This document shows positions 44,115 through 52,973 of a DNA stretch of 53,425 nucleotides, one piece after another (position 1 is the stretch's first letter; each line of letters opens with the position of its first letter). Source of the stretch: Willaertia magna (taxonomy: Eukaryota > Heterolobosea > Eutetramitea > Acrasida > Naegleriidae); contig CADWAF010002219.1 in assembly GCA_902984215.1 (NCBI GenBank), positions 1 to 53,425 on the forward strand, written 5' to 3'. Under the pieces are notes generated by a model. It was not told the DNA's origin, searched no databases, and was given only the letters and a program-made list of their open reading frames with translations. The translations under genes were made by a program, and so were the position numbers.

Positions 44115-45629
44115 ATGTATCTAATACTAAGTAAATATTTTTATTTTTTATATTATTTTAAAAAAGAAAAAAAATCTAAATTTTTTCTTTTAATAGATAT
44201 TATGTTTTTTTTAATGAAAAAATGTATTTCTTTATTTATATTAAGAAAAAAATACAATAAAATACGAAATTTAATAATTGCTAAGAAAAATAAATTACTT
44301 TCAAGTAATAAGTATAGTTTGAATACTAAAGAAAAAATTAAAAAACATTATTTTTCAGTACTTACAGCATATAAATATTTAAATCAATTTATTAAATTAA
44401 AAATAAGTGAAATTAATGATTTTATAATTCATTTTTTACCCGAAGAATTATTACCTTTAGGAAATAGAAAAAGATATTATAATTTAATTAATAAAAAATT
44501 TAAACGATTTTTTTTACTAATGAAAAAAAAATTTAATAAGAAATTTTTTTTTTATTATTTAATTAGGTTATTTAGAAAAATTAAAGACTTGTTTATAAAG
44601 AGTGATCCATTTATAGAAAATATAAATACTTTTTTTAATTTTTTTAGTTCTTTATTTTTTAATTCTGAATATAAAGATCTTTCTTCTTTATATTCACGTC
44701 AAACAAATAGAACAAGATTAAAAAATAAAATTCGTGATTTTTTTCAATTAGTTTTTTATTTTTCAAAACGTATAGATTATTATTTAGTAAAAACATATCC
44801 ATTTATTTCTATTACTAAAATAAGACAACTAATACAACAATCTCAAATAAAAATTAATAATAAAATGTTAGTTGATATTAATTATTTTATAAAACCAAAT
44901 AGCTTTATTCATTCTAAAAATAATATATTTTTTTCCTTTTTTAAACAATATGTGTTTCATTTGCAGGATTATTTTAATACTTTAAATAACAGATGTTATA
45001 AGGAAATATATAATATTAAATATTTTTATTATCTAGCATTATACAAACTAGTGAATTTAGGTAATAGGTCTATTATTAATAAATCTAAATATTATATAAC
45101 ATTTAATAATAAATTACGTTTGGAGAGTTCTAATTTAGAACAAAAAAATATTTCTTTATTTTATTATTATTCTAATTTTTTTAATTTTAATTCATTAAGC
45201 TTTTTTTTATATGAAGATGTCATTATAAATATTTATTTTTATTTTGTAAGTTCAAGTAAATATAAAGAAATATATAATTTAGATAATTTAGAAGAAGAAA
45301 AAATGAAAAATAATCTATCTTATAATTTTCCATTTATTTCTAAATATAAAGAGTTTAGTTATTCTATAGTTAATTCTGATTTAATAATGAATATTTCATT
45401 TAATTTTTCTCATCGAAAAATGAGTAATCAATTTATCGAAATGGTATCATTATTAAATTATTTAAAATTATTTTTTTTTTTTAGCAAAACAAATAATTAT
45501 TATTATACACATTATAAAAATAGTCATTTTATAACAACTAGTTATTATAAAAAAACAATTGAAGAAAATAAAAATATTTTTTATTATTTAAGTAATTTTT
45601 ATCAGTTAAATCTTACTCCTTTATTATAA
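44115..45629 (+). CDS. rps4: Ribosomal protein uS4, expanded
   Basis: A 504-residue S4, well over twice the bacterial length. The S4 RNA-binding domain is clear at about residues 216-265: K-R-I-D-Y-Y-L-V, then I-R-Q-L-I-Q-Q-S-Q-I-K-I-N-N-K...I-N-Y-F-I-K-P-N-S-F-I, matching R-L-D-x-x-L...A-R-Q-x-V-x-H-G-x-I-x-V-N-G...P-S-Y-x-V-x-P-G-D. The N-terminal half is basic; the C-terminal 240 residues are Asn/Tyr/Phe-rich and unmatched. S4 nucleates small-subunit assembly. It is flanked by tRNAs on both sides. Confidence 0.93.
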   Translation: MYLILSKYFYFLYYFKKEKKSKFFLLIDIMFFLMKKCISLFILRKKYNKIRNLIIAKKNKLLSSNKYSLNTKEKIKKHYFSVLTAYKYLNQFIKLKISEINDFIIHFLPEELLPLGNRKRYYNLINKKFKRFFLLMKKKFNKKFFFYYLIRLFRKIKDLFIKSDPFIENINTFFNFFSSLFFNSEYKDLSSLYSRQTNRTRLKNKIRDFFQLVFYFSKRIDYYLVKTYPFISITKIRQLIQQSQIKINNKMLVDINYFIKPNSFIHSKNNIFFSFFKQYVFHLQDYFNTLNNRCYKEIYNIKYFYYLALYKLVNLGNRSIINKSKYYITFNNKLRLESSNLEQKNISLFYYYSNFFNFNSLSFFLYEDVIINIYFYFVSSSKYKEIYNLDNLEEEKMKNNLSYNFPFISKYKEFSYSIVNSDLIMNISFNFSHRKMSNQFIEMVSLLNYLKLFFFFSKTNNYYYTHYKNSHFITTSYYKKTIEENKNIFYYLSNFYQLNLTPLL

Positions 45630-45646
45630 TTTTATTTTATAATCTT

Positions 45647-45717
45647 TCCGAGATAGTTTAACGGCAAAACCTTGGATTCATAATTCATACTTGTAGGTTC
45701 GATTCCTGCTCTCGGGA
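45647..45717 (+). tRNA. tRNA-Met or lysidine-type tRNA-Ile (CAU)
   Basis: Anticodon loop TTCATAA (CAT), T-stem GTAGG/CCTGC. Acceptor pair 1 is a T-G wobble, the rest form. The anticodon stem has one T-T at its outer end. Confidence 0.85.
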
Positions 45718-45878
45718 AAATAATCGATAATTATCTTGCAATTAGGTAGGAGGGCGTATATATAAAAAAAAAATGGCTTATATACCTTCGTAAGTTAGAT
45801 CGTTTTGTGAATTGAATAATCATTTAGGATTTATTCTAAGTTATTTATTCAACGAGGTCGGTTTTATTTATTAATTAA
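45718..45878 (+). other. Hairpin-rich spacer upstream of atp9
   Basis: Non-coding 160 bases, less A+T-extreme than other spacers. GTATATA (45756-45762) pairs with TATATAC (45779-45785), and TTGAATAA (45812-45819) pairs with TTATTCAA (45845-45852) with an inner TTAG/CTAA. It could be the atp9 leader or a small structured RNA; I see no match to 5S rRNA or another named RNA. Confidence 0.4.
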
Positions 45879-46097
45879 ATTGTAACAGAATTTAAACAAA
45901 TAGGTGCTGGTTTAGCTACAATTGCATTATCAGGAGTAGGAGTAGGTATTGGTATGATTTTTAGTAGTTTATTAGAAGCAGTTTCAAGAAACCCAAGTTC
46001 AACAAAATCTTTATTTAACTATGCTATTTTAGGTTTCGCTTTAACAGAAGCAATTGCTTTGTTTACAATCATGATTGTATTCTTATTAATGGCATAA
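45879..46097 (+). CDS. atp9: ATP synthase F0 subunit c, AUU start
   Basis: A 72-residue proteolipid that forms the rotating c-ring. I-G-A-G-L-A-T-I (about residues 8-15), the glycine-rich G-V-G-V-G-I-G first helix, R-N-P-S turn (37-40) and A-L-T-E57-A-I-A-L-F with the proton-carrying glutamate are all present. An in-frame TAA at 45876-45878 lies directly upstream and there is no ATG before the first helix, so translation most plausibly begins at ATT 45879. Length then fits the family (72-76). The gene is otherwise intact. Confidence 0.95.
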   Translation: MVTEFKQIGAGLATIALSGVGVGIGMIFSSLLEAVSRNPSSTKSLFNYAILGFALTEAIALFTIMIVFLLMA

Positions 46098-46160
46098 TTA
46101 ATATTAATATAATCGTAGCTTATATGTTAAGTATGCCATTGATATAAAAGCTAAAAAAAT

Positions 46161-46233
46161 GCACGCATAGCTCAGTTGGTAGAGCATCTGACTTTTAATC
46201 AGCTGGTCGTAGGTTCAAGTCCTGCTGTGTGCA
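46161..46233 (+). tRNA. trnK: tRNA-Lys (UUU)
   Basis: Acceptor GCACGCA/TGTGTGC pairs (one G-T), anticodon loop CTTTTAA (TTT), T-stem GTAGG/CCTGC. Clearly distinct from the minus-strand UUA tRNA. Confidence 0.93.
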
Positions 46234-46246
46234 ATTAATAGGTTAA

Positions 46247-46318
46247 GGACTCGTAGCTTAATGGTAAAGCGTTCCACTCATAATGGAAATAGTGTGGGTT
46301 CAATTCCTACCGGGTTCA
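46247..46318 (+). tRNA. tRNA-Met or lysidine-type tRNA-Ile (CAU)
   Basis: Anticodon stem TTCCA/TGGAA with loop CTCATAA (CAT), T-stem GTGGG/CCTAC. Acceptor closes with two G-T wobbles. Third CAU tRNA of the genome. Confidence 0.85.
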
Positions 46319-46376
46319 ATGGGTTCATTCATTTAGTTTAATATATACACTTAATTCAATGAGTGCGAATTTTATT

Positions 46377-46452
46377 AGTTTCTTAGCTTAATTAGGTAGA
46401 GCAGATGCTGTATATTTAGCATAAGATATAGGTTCGAATCCTATAGAACTAG
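46377..46452 (+). pseudogene. Degenerate tRNA, paralogue of tRNA-Arg
   Basis: Shares D-arm, anticodon stem (ATGC/GCAT) and acceptor pattern with tRNA-Arg at 35400, but the anticodon loop is expanded: GTATATTT between ATGCT and AGCAT (eight bases), and the 5' acceptor strand has an extra T. No anticodon can be assigned. Either a decaying duplicate or a tRNA needing heavy editing. Confidence 0.5.
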
Positions 46453-46481
46453 ATTTTATTTATTTTTTATTATTAAATTAA

Positions 46482-47033
46482 ATGTCTTATATTTCTTACC
46501 TTTTATTAAATATACCAAAATATATTTTATCTATTCGTCGTAGTAAGAATTTATTGTTTTTAAGAACAGATAAAAATTACTTAATATTTTTAAGTATTTT
46601 TCTTTATAAAGATTGGAATAGTAAATGCCAATCTCTTATTGATTTTACTTGTGTTGATTATCCTTTAAATAATAATAGATTTTGTTTAATTTATCATTTA
46701 ATTTCATATACATATCATTTCAGAGCATTTTTAAAATTCTTTTTTAATGAAGTAGAACGTATACCTTCTTTAATATATATATATCCTAATATTTCTTGGT
46801 ATGAAAGAGAATGTTGGGATTTTTTTGGTATATTTTTCCATAGAAATTTTAATTTACGTAGGTTATTATTAGATTATGGATTTGTAGGACATCCGCTAAG
46901 AAAAGACTTTCCACTTAGTGGCTTTACAGAATTAGTCTATAGTGTCTTTTTTACCAATGTAGTACAAAAACAAGTAAATTTAAGCCAAAGCTATAGAAGA
47001 TACGAAAGCCATAGATTATGGTCTAAGATTTAA
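46482..47033 (+). CDS. nad9: NADH dehydrogenase 30-kDa subunit (Nad9/NuoC)
   Basis: A 183-residue peripheral-arm subunit of complex I. Conserved stretches are D-F-T-C-V-D-Y-P (about residues 54-61), the W-Y-E-R-E-C-W-D-F-F-G-I-F-F block (about 106-119) and L-D-Y-G-F-V-G-H-P-L-R-K-D-F-P-L-S-G (about 130-147). Full length. It lies between a tRNA and tRNA-Glu, just ahead of the rRNA genes. Confidence 0.98.
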   Translation: MSYISYLLLNIPKYILSIRRSKNLLFLRTDKNYLIFLSIFLYKDWNSKCQSLIDFTCVDYPLNNNRFCLIYHLISYTYHFRAFLKFFFNEVERIPSLIYIYPNISWYERECWDFFGIFFHRNFNLRRLLLDYGFVGHPLRKDFPLSGFTELVYSVFFTNVVQKQVNLSQSYRRYESHRLWSKI

Positions 47034-47052
47034 TTTTTATTTTTATATAAAT

Positions 47053-47124
47053 GACCTTTTCGTCCAGCGGTTAAGACATTTCCCTTTCACGGAAAAGACA
47101 CGGGTTCAACTCTCGTAGAGGTCA
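47053..47124 (+). tRNA. trnE: tRNA-Glu (UUC)
   Basis: Anticodon stem TTTCC/GGAAA with loop CTTTCAC (TTC), acceptor GACCTTT/AGAGGTC formed (one T-G), T-stem ACGGG/CTCGT. A short inverted repeat (ACGTTTT 47149-47155 with AAAACGT 47171-47177) follows, just ahead of the SSU rRNA. Confidence 0.92.
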
Positions 47125-47177
47125 TTAATAGATGAGTGGTTTTTTCTAACGTTTTATTTTTGTATAAAGAAAAACGT

Positions 47178-48755
47178 AATTTCATTGGGTTTTATTCTAG
47201 CTCGGAGTGAATGCTAGTGACAGGCCTAACACATGCAAGTTTGACGTTTTTACTAAGTAATCAAAAAAATAGATTATTAATCTAAATGGTAGAAATGTAG
47301 CGAACGGGTGTAGAGAATATATTGAATTTACCTGAAAGTTTGGAATGTATACTTTCATGAAAGTATGAAGTCCAATAACAAATATATAGTATTGCTTTCA
47401 GATTGTCATATATAGTATTAGGTAGTTGGTGAGATTAAAAGCCCACCAAGCCAAAAATGCTTAGCTGTTCTGGGAGGTTGTTCAGCCACATGGGAACTGA
47501 GATACGGTCCTAATTTCATTTGGAATCAGCAGTGGGGAATCTTGGGCAATGGGCGCAAGCCTGACCCAGCTATGTCATGTGAGTGAGGACGGCGTTTTAA
47601 GTCGTAAAACTCGTGTACCTTAGAAGATAATGACACTATTTGGGAACAAGCGCTGGCAAAAACTCGTGCCAGCCGCCGCGGTAATACGAGTAGCGCAGGT
47701 GTTACTCTCCTTGACTGGGCGTAAAGGGTGCGTAGGTTGTGTAGTAAGTTTTAAATTAAATTTTATATAAATGATAAAAAGATTTCTAATACTATTACAC
47801 TAGAGTTTATTTAAAGATAATGGAACTTCTATAATCAGAGTTGAAATGCGTTAAAGATAGAAAGAACACCATAGGCGAAAGCGATTATCTAAAGTAAACT
47901 GACACTGAGGCACGAAGGCATAGGGATCGAAAGGGATTAGGGACCCCTGTAGTCTATGCTGTCAACGATGAGTGTTAAATGTTGGGATTTTCCTAATGTT
48001 ATAGCTAACGCGTTAAACACTCCGCCTGGGTAGTACGATCGCAAGATTAAAACCTAAAGAAATTGACGGAGATCTGCTACAAGCAGTGGAACATGTGATT
48101 TAATTCGATACACCGCGAGGAATCTTACCAATCCTTGTCATATAGGATATAGATAGTAGATATGTTTATATCATAAATTTAAGTTCTATCTCTTTAATAC
48201 GGTGATTTAATTAATTTTTTTTTCATAAGAAATTATTTTATTATATCTGATACAGGTGCTGCATGGCTGTCGTAAGTTCGTGTCGTGAGGCGTTAGGTTA
48301 ATTCCCGTCAACGAACGAGACCCTCATCTGTAATTAAGTATTTAATACAAAACAACTACAGAATTAGGGGATAACGTCAAGTCATTATGGCCTTTATGGA
48401 TTGGGCTATCCATGTGTTACAAAGGTAATTACAAAAAGATGCAATGATGTGAGTCGGAGCAAATCTTTAAAAATTATCTCAGTTTGGATTGTTCTCTGAA
48501 ACTCGAGAACATGAAATAGGAATTGCTAGTAATCGTAAATTAGTACGTTACGGTGAATTTTTGCCCAGATCTTGTACATACCGCCCGTCACGCTTGGAAA
48601 GTACGTAGCTTTGATAGGATATTAGTAAATAATCCATAAATTATTAATTTTTTAATAGTTGAGGATTTATACCTAATAAACAAGGGGTTATGAACGATCT
48701 AAGTGAAGTCGTAACATGGTAGTCGTAGGGGAACCTGTGGCTGGAACAAGGCTAG
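47178..48755 (+). rRNA. rns: Small subunit (16S-like) ribosomal RNA
   Basis: Continuous bacterial-type SSU rRNA of about 1.58 kb. Universal segments appear in order: AGGCCTAACACATGCAAG near 47222, the 530-loop GTGCCAGCCGCCGCGGTAA near 47667-47685, AAATTGACGG near 48060, CATGGCTGTCGT near 48262 and the decoding-site GTACATACCGCCCGTC near 48575. Both ends are estimates. The 3' end reads GGCTGGAACAAGGCTAG in place of the bacterial ...GGATCACCTCCTTA, so no anti-Shine-Dalgarno CCTCC is present. Confidence 0.95.
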
Positions 48756-49164
48756 TTTTAATTTTTTTTTAAAGTATTAGAAATATTTATATTTATATTT
48801 AATATTTTCGAGGCTATATTCATAAATATAATCGTATATATGTATTATAAATAAAGTTTCTTTAATAAAAAAGAAAATAATGATGTATATTTATTTATTA
48901 GATATACATATTAGTTTATATTTATAAAATGCGTTTTTTTTTTTTTTTAAAGTGAATAGAAATCTTCTTGGTCAAAAGATACAGTATACATTTGCAATAA
49001 AAAAAAAAAAGAATTCATTTTCTTTTTTATAAAATTAAGATACATATCGAATATCTAATTGTATTATATAAAAAAAATTTATCGAGACCAGAAAGCAGAT
49101 AAATGAGTATTATATAAAAGATTTTATATTTTCTATATATCTTCTTTAATAGTATGAGTATTCG
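48756..49164. other. Spacer between SSU and LSU rRNA
   Basis: About 410 bases of A+T-rich sequence with no ORF or tRNA. It holds a perfect hairpin (ATGTATAT near 48885 with ATATACAT near 48904) and a TTTATC/GATAAA pair near 49078-49103. I looked for a 5S rRNA and saw nothing convincing. It is probably a transcribed spacer. Confidence 0.55.
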
Positions 49165-51460
49165 TGGCAAATTTGTGAAATAAACATAAATAAGTATTCA
49201 TGGGATGCCTTGGTATGTAACAAAAAAACGTTATCTAATCGATAATGAATGACGAGAATAAATATCTTTTCGCATGTAGTCATTCGTGTAAATATTATTA
49301 TAGTAATATTTAAATTTGTTTTTTTTTCAAATGAATTGAAACATCTTAGTAATTTGAAAATATAAATCAAAAGAGAATCCAATAGTAGTGGTGAGCGAAT
49401 TTGGATATAGGATTAGTTGGAAATATTTGATTAAAAATAGATTGGAAGAACTATACAATATAGGTGAAAGTCCTGTATAATCGAATACCAATATAATAAA
49501 AAGTAAAATGTTGCAAGGTAACAGTATTTGAACATAATAATACCACTTATTTATCCTAATAAAAGTTACATAACCGATAGTGTATAATGTACCGTGAGGG
49601 AAAGGTGAAAAGATCTATTGAAATAGGGTTAAAAGTACCTGAAAATGAATACTTAAAAGCATTTGGAGCAATTTTAAAAATTGTAACAATATACCTTTTG
49701 CATAATGGGTCAATGAGTATATTTATTTAGCAAATATAAATCAATAGATGAATATATAGTTTATGCGAATATTTATAAGTTATATAAATATGACCCGAAG
49801 CCAAGTGATCTATTCATGGTCAGGTTGAAAATATATAAGATCTATATATTGAAGGACCGAACTCATGTATGTTGCAATATGCTGAGATGAACTGTGAATA
49901 GGGGTGAAAGGCCAATCAAACTTGGAATAGCTGGTTTTCTGCGAAATTTATAGAGGTAAAGTATTATTCTTGATTTTTTTATTGTAAAGCACTTTATAAA
50001 TGATGGGGATTTTATCCTACTGATTTTATGAAAACTTTGAAGGTAAAAAAAATCTATAATAGTAATCGGAATGAAGGTGATAAGGTCTTTATTCGAGAGG
50101 GAAACAGCCCAGATTATCAATTAAAGTCTCTAAATATTCTCTAAGTGTTAAGAGAAGTTAAATAAAAAAAGGATTCAGGATGTAGGCTTGGAAGCAGCCA
50201 TCATTTAAAGAAAGCGTAAATGCTCACTGATTCTTTTTATTTAATTTTGTAAATGTATAGAGTCTCAAGAGAATTACTGAAATTATAAAATAAACTTTAG
50301 TAGCAGAATGCTTTGTATATATCGAAGATAAATAAAAAATATTTATCCATAAAATCAAAGTTAATTATGTTGGCATGAGTAACTATTAATAATGTGAGAA
50401 ACATTATCACCGAAAGCCTAAGGGTTTCTAGTAATCGGATTATCCAACTAGATTTAGTCGATTTCTAAGAAATAAACCAATGTTAATTTCAATGAATAGG
50501 AATATAAATGTATTTAACCTTTTTTTTAATAACAAATAATAACGTATATATTATTATAAATAATTAGTACAATATTATTTCTGGAAAAATTAAAAAAATA
50601 TTTGACATTATTAGAGATCGTACCCGAATCTGACACAAGTAGGTAGGTAGAGAATACTAAGGTGATTGGGGTAATAATATTGAAGGAACTCGGCAAAATA
50701 ACTCTGTAACTTCGGGAGAAGGAGTTTTTAAGTATAAATTTTATTATACAGAAAAAAAAACATAACAGGGGAGAACGACTGTTTACCAAAAACACAGGAC
50801 TTTGCTAAATTGAATAAATGAAGTATTAAGTCTGACGCTTGTCCGGTGCTAGTATTAAAAAGAGAAAGGTTCACGCCTTTTTTATAATAACTAGTAAACG
50901 ACGGTCCTATTTTGAGGATCCAAAGGTAGCGAAATTCCTTGTCATTTAATTGATGACCCGCATGAATAGCGTAACGATTTTCCCACTGTCTCCAATATTA
51001 ACTCAGCGAATTTGAATTTTCTGTGCAAATGCAGAGTATTAGCAGTTAGACGGAAAGACCCTATGCACCTTTACTATAATCATTCATTGTGCTTAATTTT
51101 TTAATTATATAGGATAAATACGTCAATTAAAATTTTTTTTTATTGGTTGTTGTAATAGTATTTTTTTAATAATTAAGTACTCTTTATTTTTTGATAAATA
51201 AAAGTGAATGATTGGTAGTTTGGCTGGGGCGGCTGTCACCTAAAAAGTAACGGTGATGTACATAAAGTAAACTTCAACTATATAGGTTTTAAAGTGTAAT
51301 GATATAAGTTTGCTTGACTGTTTAATTATCCAATTTTACAGAGACGTAAGTCGGTCATAGTGATCCGGTAATTCTGAGTGGAAAGATTATCGCTCAACGG
51401 ATAAAAGGTACGCTAGGGATAACAGGCTAATGACTTCCAAGAGTCCATATCTACGAAGTT

Positions 51461-51495
<35 letters not shown>

Positions 51496-51848
51496 AGCTG
51501 CAGTAGGTTCCAAGGGTTTAGCTGTTCGCTAATTAAAGTGGTACGTGAGCTGGGTTCAGAACGGTGAGAACCAGTTCGGTCCCTATCTGCTGCTAGTTAA
51601 AGAAAAAAAGAATGAACTTTTTTTTAGTACGAAAGGACTGAAAAAAGCATGCCTATGGTGTACCAATTGTTTATAATGTAAAGGCATCGTTGGGTAGCTA
51701 CGCATGTGAAAATAATTACTGAATACATATAAGTAAGAAGTTTCTATTTTTTTTTTTTCTATGAGATAAGTAATATAACATTACTATATAGGTTAGATGT
51801 ATAAGTGAAGTGATTCATTCAGCTAACTAATACTAAATTTCAAGAATG
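49165..51848 (+). rRNA. rnl: Large subunit (23S-like) ribosomal RNA
   Basis: About 2.7 kb of continuous bacterial-type LSU rRNA. Landmarks include CATGGGATGCCTTGG at the 5' end (49199), GTACCGTGAGGGAAAGGTGAAAAG near 49590, ACGGTCCTATTTTGAGG near 50900, the peptidyl-transferase stretches GACGGAAAGACCC near 51050 and CGCTAGGGATAACAGGCTAATG near 51411, and the sarcin-ricin loop AGTACGAAAGGACTG near 51627. No intron is evident. Both ends are estimates. It ends shortly before tRNA-Asn. Confidence 0.94.
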
Positions 51849-51884
51849 TTTTTTTTAGCCATAAAATATTAAAATTACTGCGTA

Positions 51885-51956
51885 TGCTGCATAGCTCAGT
51901 GGTAGAGCAGTTGACTGTTAATCAATTGGTCGAAGGTTCAAATCCTTCTGCGGCCG
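51885..51956 (+). tRNA. trnN: tRNA-Asn (GUU)
   Basis: Anticodon stem TTGA/TCAA with loop CTGTTAA (GTT), T-stem GAAGG/CCTTC. Acceptor pair 1 is T opposite C; pairs 2-7 form (one T-G). Confidence 0.92.
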
Positions 51957-51984
51957 CAGTAACGAGTCAAACACACAAAAAAAA

Positions 51985-52959
51985 ATGATTTTATTATATA
52001 AAAATTTTATTTTTTTTCTATTATTTTTTGTTTTTGTTTTATTAACCATTGCTATTTGTACTTTGGTGGAACGTAAAGTAATGAGTTCAATGCAACGTAG
52101 AAGAGGACCTAATGTTGCAGGTTTTTTTGGTTTTTTACAACCAATTGCAGATGGATTAAAATTATTTTTAAAAGAAATAATTTTACCAAGTAATTCTAAT
52201 TTATTTATTTTTTTATTTGCTCCTGTTTTTACTTTTACATGTAGTATATTATTATGGATTGTAATTCCTTTTGGTGAGGGTTTAGTTTTAGTTGATTTTC
52301 CTTTTTCTTTATTATATTTATTAGCAGTCTCTTCATTAAGTGTATACGGTATTATTTTTTCCGGTTGGTCTAGTAATTCCAAATATGCATTTTTAGGTGG
52401 ATTAAGATCAGCAGCACAAATGATTTCATATGAAGTTTGTATTGGTTTTATTTTTATTGCTATTATTATAATGTCTGAAAGTTTTAATTTAGTAGATGTA
52501 GTAATGAGTCAAGAACATGTTTGGTTTGTTTTTCCTTTATTTCCATTATGGATTATATTTTTAATTTCTGCATTAGCAGAAACAAATAGAGCACCTTTTG
52601 ATTTACCTGAAGCAGAAGCAGAATTAGTAGCTGGATATAATGTTGAATATTCTTCTATTGCTTTTGCTTTATTCTTCTTAGCAGAATATTCAAATATTGT
52701 TTTAATGAGTTGTTTATTAAGTATTTTTTTTTTTGGTGGATGGTTACCTTTCTCTTTTTTTCCTTGGTTACCTGGTTTCTTAGTACTAGGTATTAAAACA
52801 TCAATACATGTTTTTATTTTTGTATGGGTAAGGGCTTCTTTCCCAAGATATAGATATGATCAATTAATGAAATTAGGATGGAAAATACTAATGCCATTAA
52901 GTATGTGTTTTTTATATATTGTTAGTTTAATTGTCTTACATTTATATCTTTTTATTTAA
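51985..52959 (+). CDS. nad1: NADH dehydrogenase subunit 1
   Basis: A 324-residue membrane subunit at the quinone entry of complex I. Conserved stretches are [18 protein letters not shown] (about residues 27-44), [10 protein letters not shown], the [14 protein letters not shown] block and [21 protein letters not shown] (about 197-217). Start ATG and stop TAA are standard. It is 14 bases ahead of rps7. Confidence 0.98.
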   Translation: MILLYKNFIFFLLFFVFVLLTIAICTLVERKVMSSMQRRRGPNVAGFFGFLQPIADGLKLFLKEIILPSNSNLFIFLFAPVFTFTCSILLWIVIPFGEGLVLVDFPFSLLYLLAVSSLSVYGIIFSGWSSNSKYAFLGGLRSAAQMISYEVCIGFIFIAIIIMSESFNLVDVVMSQEHVWFVFPLFPLWIIFLISALAETNRAPFDLPEAEAELVAGYNVEYSSIAFALFFLAEYSNIVLMSCLLSIFFFGGWLPFSFFPWLPGFLVLGIKTSIHVFIFVWVRASFPRYRYDQLMKLGWKILMPLSMCFLYIVSLIVLHLYLFI

Positions 52960-52973
52960 TTTTTATAATATAA

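Noticed and set aside
48756..49164. Search for a 5S rRNA gene in the rRNA spacer and other gaps
   Set aside because: No sequence with the conserved 5S loop and helix pattern could be recognised; a diverged 5S cannot be excluded without a covariance-model search.
49146..50795. Three minus-strand ORFs of 78-89 codons within the LSU rRNA
   Set aside because: They lie antisense to conserved rRNA sequence and have no recognisable motifs.
51918..52382. 154-codon minus-strand ORF overlapping tRNA-Asn and nad1
   Set aside because: It is the antisense shadow of tRNA-Asn and the start of nad1, which are both certain; no family resemblance.
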